DNA of 15,871 nucleotides, taken from positions 1 through 15,871 of the forward strand of contig JAGAZK010000076.1 of assembly GCA_017940085.1 (NCBI GenBank), written 5' to 3'. The DNA comes from Campylobacter sp. GTDB lineage: Bacteria; Campylobacterota; Campylobacteria; Campylobacterales; Campylobacteraceae. Each line of letters begins with the position of its first letter. The first letter of the stretch is position 1. A program made the position numbers and the translations under genes. A model generated the notes under the pieces. That model did not search any database. It had not been told where the DNA came from and worked only from the letters and a program-made list of their open reading frames with translations. Shown piece by piece: positions 1 through 7,214 of the stretch.

Positions 1-399
1 AATGATAATCTTAGAGGTCATTTAGGAGATGATATTTATATATTCAACAAAGGCGATGGATTAGACACTATATCTGAGTTTGAAGGCAATGATACAATCA
101 AATTTGGTTCAAATTTAAATGCAGACGAGATTAAATTTACTCAAAATCAAAACAATCTAATCATCAAATACTCAGACCAAGACCAAATCACAATCACAAA
201 TTATTTTTTAGGTCGCACTAGAAGTGGTGATTATATAGTTGAAAACTTTGAGCTTGATGATGGAAGTATTTTAACAAGCGATCAAATTAATAAAATTATC
301 CAAGATTTTTATGCTCTAAATACTCAAAACAATTCTGAGTTTGATGGCTTTTCATTCTCAGAAATCCAAAACCAAAGCAATTTGCAGATATATGGGTAA
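1..399 (+). CDS. C-terminus of an RTX / haemolysin-type calcium-binding protein (partial)
   Basis: Reading frame 1 is open from the first base to a TAA at 397-399, giving the last 132 residues of a protein whose start lies outside the window. The first 40 residues follow the RTX pattern, with Gly-Asp-Asp followed by Tyr-x-Phe, then GDGLDTI, then a Gly-Asn-Asp-Thr-Ile repeat. The next 60 residues, containing NLIIKY, QITITNYF and ELDDGSILT, look like the haemolysin-type calcium-binding-related domain that often follows RTX repeats. In known RTX proteins the repeats bind calcium outside the cell and the C-terminus carries an uncleaved type I secretion signal. The polar tail, rich in Asn, Gln, Ser and Phe, is compatible with that. 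The full protein could be a toxin, adhesin or surface-layer-like protein; the visible part cannot say which. No secretion genes are in the window. Confidence 0.8.
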   Translation, partial: NDNLRGHLGDDIYIFNKGDGLDTISEFEGNDTIKFGSNLNADEIKFTQNQNNLIIKYSDQDQITITNYFLGRTRSGDYIVENFELDDGSILTSDQINKIIQDFYALNTQNNSEFDGFSFSEIQNQSNLQIYG

Positions 400-513
400 A
401 TTTGCTTCAAATTTGGCTGTATTTGAGCTTTAAATTTGTTTCAAATTTACGGGGCAAAGTTGTCGTCATATTGGGTGAAGTATAAATTTAAATCCAAAAA
501 ACACCGCAGTATG

Positions 514-543
514 TAAATTTGAGCTAAATTTAGCTCAAATTTA
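514..543. terminator. 30-bp perfect palindrome, candidate terminator of the RTX gene
   Basis: The 30 bases are identical to their own reverse complement (TAAATTTGAGCT, then AAATTT, then the mirror image). As RNA this gives a stem of about 13 bp with a minimal loop. It sits 115 bp after the RTX stop and about 27 bp before the -10 box of the next gene. There is no T-run directly after it, so termination is plausible but unproven; a protein-binding site is the alternative. The remainder of 400-513 is AT-rich and I see no gene in it. Confidence 0.35.
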
Positions 544-569
544 ACCAAATTTGATACTCTAAATTTAGC

Positions 570-575
570 TATAAT
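570..575 (+). promoter_or_regulatory. Sigma-70 -10 box (TATAAT) placed for a leaderless transcript
   Basis: A perfect TATAAT, preceded by GC as at the typA and secG promoters in this window, ends 6 bases before the ATG at 582. With the usual distance of about 7 bases the transcript would begin at or next to that ATG. No -35 box is evident, which is normal for Campylobacter sigma-70 promoters. Confidence 0.6.
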
Positions 576-581
576 ACCAAA

Positions 582-1484
582 ATGAAAATTTTTTTTGCAA
601 ATGCTAGATTTTTTGGCATATTCATAACTTTTCTTGGCGGAGTTTTTTGGGGATTTAGTGGAGTTTGTGGTCAGTATTTGTTTGAATACAAATCCATTAG
701 TGCTAATTGGCTAGTCCCTCACCGCTTGCTTTGTGCTGGGGTGATTTTGGTGCTTTATTATGCTTTTGCTAAGCCAAAAGTCTTGTTTTTACCGCTAAAA
801 GATACTAAAAATTTACCAAATTTGCTAATTTACGCAATTTTGGGTTTGATGATGACACAATATAGCTATTTTTATTCAATACAGCTCTCAAATGCCGCAG
901 TAGCGACCGTGATACAATATTCAGCTCCTGCGATGATACTTGCGATTGCTTGTTTTTTGGATAAAAGATTGCCAAGCGTGATTGAATTAATCGCACTTAT
1001 CTTAGCAATGCTAGGAGTGATTGTGATAGCTACGCATGGACATTTAGATACTTTAGTTATTAGCAAAAAAGCTCTGGCTTTTTGTCTGTTGAGTGCGGCT
1101 TGTGTGTGTGTGTATAATTTCGTACCAAAAAAACTCAACCAAAAATATCCAGTCGGGCTTGTGCTTGGCTGGGGCTTGATAATTGGCGGAATTATTTTGG
1201 CTGTATTTACAAATGTATGGAAACTACAAGGCGTTTATGATTTGAGTGGATATTTAGCGGTTTTGGCTGTGATTACGCTAGGGACCGTGTTTGCATTTAG
1301 TTTTTATATGCTCGGAGTCAAATTAATAGGAGCGAGTAAGGCTTCTTTGATAGCTGCGATTGAGCCAGCAAGTGCAGCGTTTTTCGCTCATTTTTGGCTT
1401 GGGACTAAATTTGCATTTTTGGATTTTGTAGGATTTGTTTTGATAATGTCTTGTATAATTTTATTGGCAAAAAAAGGTGTATAA
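582..1484 (+). CDS. EamA/DMT-family inner-membrane transporter
   Basis: The 300-residue protein is hydrophobic nearly throughout and shows two EamA repeats, roughly residues 10-145 and 160-296, consistent with the usual ten membrane helices. Family signatures include GVFWGFSG in the first helix, the conserved short segment with SAPAMILAI near residue 115, and a second-repeat end containing IAAIEPASAAFFA. Such proteins export or import small metabolites; the substrate cannot be read from sequence. ATG 582 is the only usable start: the frame is closed by a TGA at 552-554 and no other start codon lies near. There is no Shine-Dalgarno sequence, and a -10 box lies immediately upstream, so translation may be leaderless. 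Codons 3-5 contain a run of eight T. The stop abuts the rarA start, so the two genes form one unit. Confidence 0.85.
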   Translation: MKIFFANARFFGIFITFLGGVFWGFSGVCGQYLFEYKSISANWLVPHRLLCAGVILVLYYAFAKPKVLFLPLKDTKNLPNLLIYAILGLMMTQYSYFYSIQLSNAAVATVIQYSAPAMILAIACFLDKRLPSVIELIALILAMLGVIVIATHGHLDTLVISKKALAFCLLSAACVCVYNFVPKKLNQKYPVGLVLGWGLIIGGIILAVFTNVWKLQGVYDLSGYLAVLAVITLGTVFAFSFYMLGVKLIGASKASLIAAIEPASAAFFAHFWLGTKFAFLDFVGFVLIMSCIILLAKKGV

Positions 1485-2669
1485 ATGGAACTCGCACGAA
1501 AATTTCGCCCAAAAAGCGTAGATGAAATAATCGGTCAAAAAGCAGTTGTGGAGAGTTTTAGGAAATTTATTAAATTTGAACGCATTCCGCATAGTTTGTT
1601 TTTTGGACCAGCAGGTTGTGGCAAAACAACTCTCGCAAAAGCAGTAGCTAAGGATATGAAATATGATTTTTATGAATTTGATGGAGCAAATTTTAAAAGC
1701 GATGAGATCCGAAAAGTTTTGGCTAAATTTAATGGCGGACTTTTAAAGCCACTTATTTTTATAGATGAATTTCATCGCCTTTCTAAAACTCAGCAAGAAA
1801 CGCTTTTGATTCCAATGGAAAGTGGAAATTGCGTGATTATGGGTGCTACAACTGAAAATCCCAAATTTGTCGTAAGCTCTGGGATTAGATCTAGAATGAT
1901 GATTTTTGAGTTTGGGCTTTTAAGTAGGCAAGATTTAGCAAATTTAGCTGATTTTGTCATAAACGAGCTAAAAATCAATATTGAAGATGAAGCAAAAAAA
2001 TATTTGATTAATTCCAGTGGCGGAGATGGGCGAAGTTTGTTAAATTTGCTTGATTTTGCGAGATTACTTGGCGAGCCAATTACTCTAAATTCTCTCAAAA
2101 CTCTGCGTCCAAGTAGTGTAGGAGAGGGCGTAGCAAGTAGCGATGTGCATTATGATTTAATTAGTCCATTTATCAAAAGTATGCGTGGTAGCGATGTAGA
2201 TGCGGCTTTGTATTATTTGGCTAGAATGATAAACGCAGGAGAAGAACCAGCTTTTATAGCTAGAAGAATGGTGATTTTTGCGAGTGAAGATATAGGAAAT
2301 GCAAACCCAAATGCTCTAAATTTAGCAGTTTCAACAATGCAAGCAGTATCAAAAATAGGCTATCCAGAAGCTAGAATAATTCTTTCTCAATGCGTGGTTT
2401 ATCTCTCGCATTCGCCAAAATCAAACTCAAGCTATGAAGCTATCAATGAAGCGATTAAATTTAGTAGCGAAAATGAACCTTTGCCAATCCCAAAATACCT
2501 AATAAATTCAGCCAAAGAAATTGAGAATTATCTTTATCCGCACGATTTTGGTGGCTGGGTGGAGCAAAAATATCTTAGCAAAGAGCTTAAATTTTATAAA
2601 AGCAAAGGCATTGGTTTTGAAAAAACGCTCGATGAGTGGATCAAAAAAATAAAATCAATCATCAAATAA
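1485..2669 (+). CDS. rarA: Replication-associated recombination protein A (RarA/MgsA), AAA+ ATPase
   Basis: This 394-residue AAA+ ATPase of the clamp-loader/RuvB-like clade starts with the typical MELARKFRPKSVDEIIGQ. Walker A is GPAGCGKTT at residues 41-49, Walker B is LIFIDE at 90-95 followed by FHR, sensor 1 is GATTENP at 120-126, and the arginine-finger segment RSR is at 135-137. The C-terminal half carries the tetramerisation/MgsA region, including SDVDAALYYLARMI, FASEDIGNANP and the late AHDFGGWV-like HDFGGWVEQKYL. RarA acts at stalled or gapped replication forks, interacting with SSB and DNA ends. It is a little shorter than the E. coli protein (about 447 residues). ATG 1485 directly follows the TAA of the transporter gene, with an AAGG within that gene's last codons as ribosome site. 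The pairing with a transporter looks like simple co-transcription, not shared function. Confidence 0.93.
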   Translation: MELARKFRPKSVDEIIGQKAVVESFRKFIKFERIPHSLFFGPAGCGKTTLAKAVAKDMKYDFYEFDGANFKSDEIRKVLAKFNGGLLKPLIFIDEFHRLSKTQQETLLIPMESGNCVIMGATTENPKFVVSSGIRSRMMIFEFGLLSRQDLANLADFVINELKINIEDEAKKYLINSSGGDGRSLLNLLDFARLLGEPITLNSLKTLRPSSVGEGVASSDVHYDLISPFIKSMRGSDVDAALYYLARMINAGEEPAFIARRMVIFASEDIGNANPNALNLAVSTMQAVSKIGYPEARIILSQCVVYLSHSPKSNSSYEAINEAIKFSSENEPLPIPKYLINSAKEIENYLYPHDFGGWVEQKYLSKELKFYKSKGIGFEKTLDEWIKKIKSIIK

Positions 2670-2751
2670 CGCTAAATTTGATTAAATTTTAGCTAAACTC
2701 CATTTGGGTAAGGGGTTTTATCGCTTGGCATTTATTTGGCTTAAAAAACGC

Positions 2752-2800
2752 AAATTTGATTAAATTTGAGGGCAAATTTGAGCCAAATTTAATCAAATTT
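2752..2800. terminator. Inverted repeat between convergent rarA and the MscS gene
   Basis: Bases 2752-2768 pair perfectly with 2784-2800 (17 bp) around a 15-base loop. The stem is built of the local AAATTT words (AAATTTGATTAAATTTG). It lies between two genes that end toward each other, the expected place for a shared bidirectional terminator. The stem is AT-rich and lacks a clear GC core, so the call is tentative. The rest of 2670-2824 contains no gene. Confidence 0.4.
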
Positions 2801-2824
2801 AGCCCAAATTTATTAAATTTAAAC

Positions 2825-4846
2825 CTAAATTTTTTCACCAAATGGCAATTTTTTGCCATCTTGAACATATAGGCTTTGAGACGGGAAGGCAAAATTAAGC
2901 CCGTTTTGTTCTATAATCTCCATAATCTTAAACAAAATATCTTCTTTGACTTCTAAAAATTCGCCATAAATCGTGCTTTTTGTATAGCAATAAACCAAAA
3001 TATTAATCGAACTATCAGCAAATTCGTCCAAAGCCACATAAACTGCATTTTTGTATCCAGCTAGATTGTCGATAGAGACAACATGTTGTTTGCTTTTGAT
3101 TTTTTCATCATCTAAATTTTCTGCATTATCGTCTTTACCAGCAATTCCCGGGTGTTCTATAAGCATTTGTTTGATTTGAGAAATAGCATTTTTGAGTTGA
3201 GCTGATTTAGATGAATATTCTACGCCAATTTTAAATTTAATCTGTCTGCCGATTTTTCTCCTGCTCCAGTTTTGTATATTTTGAGCGGCTATTGTGGAGT
3301 TTGGAACAAATACCAAAACATTATCCACAGTCCTAATCATTGTATTTTTAAGCCCGATTTCTACGACATCTCCTTCTATTCCGTTTATACAAACTCTATC
3401 TCCTTGAGAAAACGAATTGTCAAACAAAAGCATAATTGAATTGAAGAAATTTGCAATTATATCTTTTGTGGCAAAAGCTATTGCGATACCACCGATTCCA
3501 AGCGATGCAAGTAGAGTCGAGATATTAAATCCAAGCCTTTTTAAAATAAGCAATAAAGCAATGATAAATATAATAATATACAAAAATTTAATAATCAAAT
3601 TGACAATTTCTTTTCTAGCACTTTTCCTAGCTATACTTCCAAACAAAACCGACCCGTATCCATTTAAAATACTAACAATTAGCCAAGCATAGAGCAAAAT
3701 ATATACTACCGAAAATGCACTAGAGATTTTAATCGGTATTGGAGCAGGGTGAGAGGCTATGTTTAGACAAATATTTGCCGCATACACAAGCAAAATCGCT
3801 CCGACTGATCTTTGGACTGCTTTGATAAAATGATGTCTAGCTTCTTTGCTATTATCGGCTTTTTTATTTTTGTTAAAGAAATTAAGACAATAATATAAAA
3901 TCGCTGCAATTAATCTTTTGAACGAATAAAAGAACATAATAATAAAAATAATAACAACCGCTTTTCCGACATTGATTTTTTCGGTTTTTACAGGCGAGTT
4001 TTCATTTATGGCTTCAATTACTAAATTTAATTTTAGACCAGTTAGTAGCATATCACTAGCCAAAAGATCGTGGTTTTCGAGCAAATATTCTAAAATTTCT
4101 TCATAAGTATTTTTTTCATTTAAAAGCTCTACAAATATGCTCTCAAAGTCTTTTTGATCATCTGGAGATAGTTTTTCTTTTAGACTTGTGATATTTGAAA
4201 GATCGTTATCTTGGAGAGTTTTTAGGCTTTTTTCTAATTCTGTTTTTAATTCACTTGAGCTTGTGCCTTGAACAAACATATCTTCGATTCTAAGCAAAGA
4301 GCTATAAAAAATACCCCGATTTTTCATCGTCTCAAGCCCCATTGAAGCTTTTGCAAATCTCAAAGAATTAGGACTTGCGATTTTTATAGTATTTTGCAAT
4401 TCTTTTCGCTCTTTTAGTTGTTTGTTCATACCTTCTTTGCTAAAAGATTGTTTGGTAATAGCAACCGGGAGTGCGTCAAATAATTTTTGTTTATTGGTAG
4501 TGATAGTGTCTTTTTCTTTGGCAGTTTGGTTTGCATCACCTTGTGTTTGTAGGGCGATGAGTTTGGAATTGAGTTTGACTATTTCGCTCACAACAGAAAT
4601 CAATGATAGCTTGTCTTGAGAATTGTTGCTTTCATTATTTTCGCTATCGGCTATTTTTTTTGCCATTAGATCTAAAGTTTTGCTTTTGTTATAATCAAAA
4701 CTTCTATTTGAATCAGGATCTTTCATCTCTTCAAAAGTCTTGATCATATCGGCTTTGACTATTTGTTTGTCAATTTTTTGGGTATTGTTGGTGTCTGCTA
4801 TGAGCGAAGAAAATACCAGCACTAAAATAATCATAAATTTTTTCAT
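2825..4846 (-). CDS. MscS-family mechanosensitive channel with large N-terminal domain
   Basis: This 673-residue protein has an N-terminal signal peptide (residues 1-17, ending SSLIA before Asp). A polar, helix-rich, Lys/Asn/Gln-rich periplasmic domain follows to about residue 290. Membrane segments lie near 293-320, 345-365, 375-395 and 414-436, followed by the pore helix at about 438-470. The pore helix carries the MscS hallmark LASLGIGGIAIAFATKDIIANFF. A cytoplasmic beta domain (GDRVCINGIEGDVVEIGLKNT, then VPNSTIAAQNIQNWSR) and an alpha/beta C-terminal domain complete the MscS core. Such channels open under membrane tension to release solutes after osmotic downshock. The length matches the larger Campylobacter MscS-like proteins (the Cj0238 type, from memory), which are about twice the size of E. 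coli MscS. The ATG at 4846 has an AAGAAG ribosome site at about 4853-4858. A possible -10 (TATAAC) lies at 4890-4885. Confidence 0.92.
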   Translation of the reverse strand: MKKFMIILVLVFSSLIADTNNTQKIDKQIVKADMIKTFEEMKDPDSNRSFDYNKSKTLDLMAKKIADSENNESNNSQDKLSLISVVSEIVKLNSKLIALQTQGDANQTAKEKDTITTNKQKLFDALPVAITKQSFSKEGMNKQLKERKELQNTIKIASPNSLRFAKASMGLETMKNRGIFYSSLLRIEDMFVQGTSSSELKTELEKSLKTLQDNDLSNITSLKEKLSPDDQKDFESIFVELLNEKNTYEEILEYLLENHDLLASDMLLTGLKLNLVIEAINENSPVKTEKINVGKAVVIIFIIMFFYSFKRLIAAILYYCLNFFNKNKKADNSKEARHHFIKAVQRSVGAILLVYAANICLNIASHPAPIPIKISSAFSVVYILLYAWLIVSILNGYGSVLFGSIARKSARKEIVNLIIKFLYIIIFIIALLLILKRLGFNISTLLASLGIGGIAIAFATKDIIANFFNSIMLLFDNSFSQGDRVCINGIEGDVVEIGLKNTMIRTVDNVLVFVPNSTIAAQNIQNWSRRKIGRQIKFKIGVEYSSKSAQLKNAISQIKQMLIEHPGIAGKDDNAENLDDEKIKSKQHVVSIDNLAGYKNAVYVALDEFADSSINILVYCYTKSTIYGEFLEVKEDILFKIMEIIEQNGLNFAFPSQSLYVQDGKKLPFGEKI

Positions 4847-4884
4847 TTTTGCTTCTTTGGGTGAAATTTGTTGAGAATTATTGT

Positions 4885-4890
4885 GTTATA
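4885..4890 (-). promoter_or_regulatory. Possible -10 box (TATAAC) for the MscS-type channel gene
   Basis: Read on the minus strand, TATAAC lies about 39 bases before the ATG at 4846, giving a leader of roughly 30 bases. It is a one-mismatch -10 in AT-rich DNA, so this is a suggestion only. Confidence 0.35.
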
Positions 4891-4938
4891 TCAATTAAAA
4901 TAAGCTTAAATTTAAAAATAAAATCTAAATTTGGATAT

Positions 4939-5289
4939 TTATTCCCAAAAAACAATCTCAAAATCATCTATTTCTAGTTTTGGAGCGTTTGCGTGGATAA
5001 TAAATTTGGTATTTGGTTCTAAATTTAATTCTTTTGTGCTTTGGTGAATTTTGATCTCTTCGCAGCAATTTTTGCCAATCCAAATGATTTTATATTTTAG
5101 ATTTTGTTTGGTTTTGCTTATAAATTTGGCATCAATTTCAATTATTCCATCGCTTTTTCGGACGAAATTTATATATTGTGCTTGTATGTTTTGATTTGGG
5201 GCTTTAAAGTGAGTATTTGGAGCTTGGGGAGTAGTTTGAGCACAAGCACAAAAAACTAATGCTAAAATAAAAATCGTCAAATGTCTCAT
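4939..5289 (-). CDS. Small probable envelope lipoprotein, possibly DUF1425/YcfL-like
   Basis: The 116-residue protein begins with a short basic N-terminus, a hydrophobic stretch at residues 4-13 and then Cys-Ala-Cys at 14-16, followed by Ala-Gln-Thr-Thr-Pro-Gln. This resembles a lipoprotein signal with Cys16 as the lipidated residue, although Phe at -3 is unusual for a lipobox. The rest appears to be one small beta-rich domain (IDAKFISKTKQNLKYKIIWIG, then ELNLEPNT, then FEIVFW at the end). The order of a Tyr/Trp strand, a Leu-x-Pro-Asn turn and a final strand resembles the YcfL/DUF1425 family, but I could not confirm this. Two adjacent cysteines occur in KNCCEE. The ATG at 5289 has an AAGAG ribosome site at 5295-5299 and an upstream -10, and the gene is separated from the MscS gene by 92 bp. 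Confidence 0.6.
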   Translation of the reverse strand: MRHLTIFILALVFCACAQTTPQAPNTHFKAPNQNIQAQYINFVRKSDGIIEIDAKFISKTKQNLKYKIIWIGKNCCEEIKIHQSTKELNLEPNTKFIIHANAPKLEIDDFEIVFWE

Positions 5290-5320
5290 AAAATCTCTTT
5301 AAATTTGGTAAATTTGGGCT

Positions 5321-5326
5321 ATTTTA
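5321..5326 (-). promoter_or_regulatory. Probable -10 box (TAAAAT) for the small lipoprotein gene
   Basis: On the minus strand the sequence TTTGCTAAAAT ends 31 bases before the ATG at 5289. It has the same extended GC-TA..AT shape as the other promoters in the window and would give a leader of about 25 bases. Confidence 0.4.
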
Positions 5327-5462
5327 GCAAATTTAGCTTAAATTTTATGGCAAAAAATCAACGGGTAAATTTATTTAAGATTTGCAAAATTTGATTAAAT
5401 TTATCAAATTTTGTTGTGTTTTTAAATATTTGGCAAATTTATAGGTATGAAATATTTTTGAG

Positions 5463-5560
5463 ATATTTTTGGCGTTGCGAAGTAAAAATCAAGCAAGACT
5501 AGACAAAAAAGTCCGTCGTAGCGAGATTTTCACAAACTCGTCAAAAATAGCCAAAAAGAT
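5463..5560. repeat. Compact imperfect palindrome downstream of the flgE-like gene
   Basis: Bases 5463-5473 pair with 5550-5560 with one mismatch (the core TTTTTGGC / GCCAAAAA is perfect). Inside, a GTAAAAATC...GC segment near 5482 pairs partly with GCGAGATTTTCAC at 5521-5533, and a small hairpin GAC-A6-GTC lies near 5502-5513. This more GC-rich stretch stands out from the AT-rich spacer 5290-5581, which has no gene that I can support. It lies just past the stop of the flagellar operon and could form a 3' structure or terminator. It shares the 12-mer TAGCGAGATTTT with the repeat copy at 13530-13672. Confidence 0.35.
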
Positions 5561-5581
5561 GAGCCGAGAAATTATAAAAAA

Positions 5582-7204
5582 TTATCTTTTCATATCAATT
5601 ATAGTTTGAAGTATCTCATTGCTCGTAGTAATTGACTTAGCACTTGCACTATAGGCCTTTTCCATTACAATCAAATTTGTAAGCTCTGTGCTAAGATCGA
5701 CATTTGACATTTCAAGTGCCGAGCTTTTTAATTTGGCTCCATAAATCACTTCGCCATTTGCATCGCTCCAAAATATCGGCTTACCAGAGTTTGCACTTTG
5801 GGCAAAGAGCGAACTACCCAGTTTTTCAAGCCCTTGATCGTTTTGGAAATGATAAAGTGCGATTTTAGCGACTTTGACTGTTTTGCCATTGTCAAATGAA
5901 GCCAAAATATTCCCATCATCATCTAAGGCGTATCTTCTTAAAAGCCCTTCTTCTTCGCCATTTACTTCAACTTTGCTCATAGCATTTTGACCGCTTAAAA
6001 CAATGCCTGTAAATCCGCTATTTGGACTTCCATTATACAAAGTCCCTAAATCAATATTTAAACTAACCCCGTCATTATTCAAAGATCCAAGAGTATTTGA
6101 AAGCAAAGCCCCAGAGCCATTAAATGCTACCACGCCTGAGCTTTGAGAGATTAAATTTCCATTTGGATCAAGAAGTTGTGCATTTACGCTCCACTCATTT
6201 AAATTTGGACTAGTTGGCAAAATTTGAGTAAATTCAAGCAAAACTTCGTTTTTATTGCCATTTGGAGAATACACACTAGCTCCAAATTTAGCTGTATTTG
6301 GCTGAGCTTGATAAATTTGAGCTTGATACGAAAAAGTAATTGGATTTGATAAATTTAATCCAGAAATATCAAAATTTGTAAGATCAAATTCGCCATTTGC
6401 ATCAATATATGCAGTCCCTGTGATAGAATTAACTCCGTCATTTGCACTAACTAAAACCATATCTCCTGCTCTATAACCAAAAATCCCATTTGTATCTGTT
6501 ACTTTGCCATTAGCACTTGCAAGGCCAGTGAGCGGATCAAAGCTTGAAGTTATCGTGCTTGGATCTAAGTTCATTGTCGTAGCAGAGCTTACAGAGTTTG
6601 GATCTAAAGACCCTGCAAAACTTGCTCTTGTGGTGCCAACTGCTGGTAGATAAATCATATCAGGTAAAGAAATTTTGCCTTGAGATTCTGGAGTGCTGAG
6701 TTTAATAACTTGGTTTGTATCAAGAGTATAGACTTGATTGTAAATGCTTCCAGGAATTTTGCTTTGGGCACTTTGAGTTAGCGTGGTTGGAGTTAAATTT
6801 ATCATAGTTCCTTGCACATAAAATCCAGCTTGATTGACTAAATCTCCGTTTGCATCTTTGGCAAAATCACCATTTCTAGTAAAATATATATCGCCCGAAT
6901 TAGTAGCAACCCCAAAATATCCATCTCCTATAATAGCGATGTCAAAATCTCCGTCAGTTAGCTCTGGACTTCCTTGTTTGAAAGTGTTTAACGAACTTGC
7001 CATAGAAGTAGCGCCAAGTCCGATTTGAGACATAACAGGTCCATTTGCTGCACCATTTAATTTAGTATAAAGCACACTTTTAAACTCAGCTGTAGAGCCG
7101 ATAAATCCGACTGTATTGACATTTGAGATATTGTTTGCAGTAACATCTAGCCCAAAATTTTGGGTTTTGATACCGCTAACGCCATTATATAGTGAATTCA
7201 TCAT
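5582..7204 (-). CDS. flgE: Flagellar hook protein FlgE-like (second, short FlgE paralogue type)
   Basis: The 540-residue protein has the N-terminal flagellar rod/hook motif, with ANNISNVNTVGF at residues 23-34. The FlgE core IIGDGYFGV...FTRNGDF...GFYVQG lies around residues 90-130. The C-terminal D0 helix SNVDLSTELTNLIVMEKAYSA spans roughly the last 40 residues. Hook proteins polymerise outside the cell as the joint between rod and filament and are exported by the flagellar type III system without a signal peptide. Epsilonproteobacteria commonly have two FlgE homologues. The one next to fliK and flgD (the Cj0043 / HP0908 type, from memory) is shorter than the principal hook protein, so the exact structural role here is uncertain. 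Two ATGs are adjacent; the first, at 7204, lies 7 bases from an AAAGG that overlaps the flgD stop codon, indicating translational coupling. Confidence 0.9.
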   Translation of the reverse strand: MMNSLYNGVSGIKTQNFGLDVTANNISNVNTVGFIGSTAEFKSVLYTKLNGAANGPVMSQIGLGATSMASSLNTFKQGSPELTDGDFDIAIIGDGYFGVATNSGDIYFTRNGDFAKDANGDLVNQAGFYVQGTMINLTPTTLTQSAQSKIPGSIYNQVYTLDTNQVIKLSTPESQGKISLPDMIYLPAVGTTRASFAGSLDPNSVSSATTMNLDPSTITSSFDPLTGLASANGKVTDTNGIFGYRAGDMVLVSANDGVNSITGTAYIDANGEFDLTNFDISGLNLSNPITFSYQAQIYQAQPNTAKFGASVYSPNGNKNEVLLEFTQILPTSPNLNEWSVNAQLLDPNGNLISQSSGVVAFNGSGALLSNTLGSLNNDGVSLNIDLGTLYNGSPNSGFTGIVLSGQNAMSKVEVNGEEEGLLRRYALDDDGNILASFDNGKTVKVAKIALYHFQNDQGLEKLGSSLFAQSANSGKPIFWSDANGEVIYGAKLKSSALEMSNVDLSTELTNLIVMEKAYSASAKSITTSNEILQTIIDMKR

Positions 7205-7214
7205 AATTTAGCCT

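Noticed and set aside
505..525. Truncated further copy of the structured repeat (ACCGCAGTATG)
   Set aside because: Only about ten bases resemble the left end of copy C; the TTCAAGACAGATTAGG box and right end are missing.
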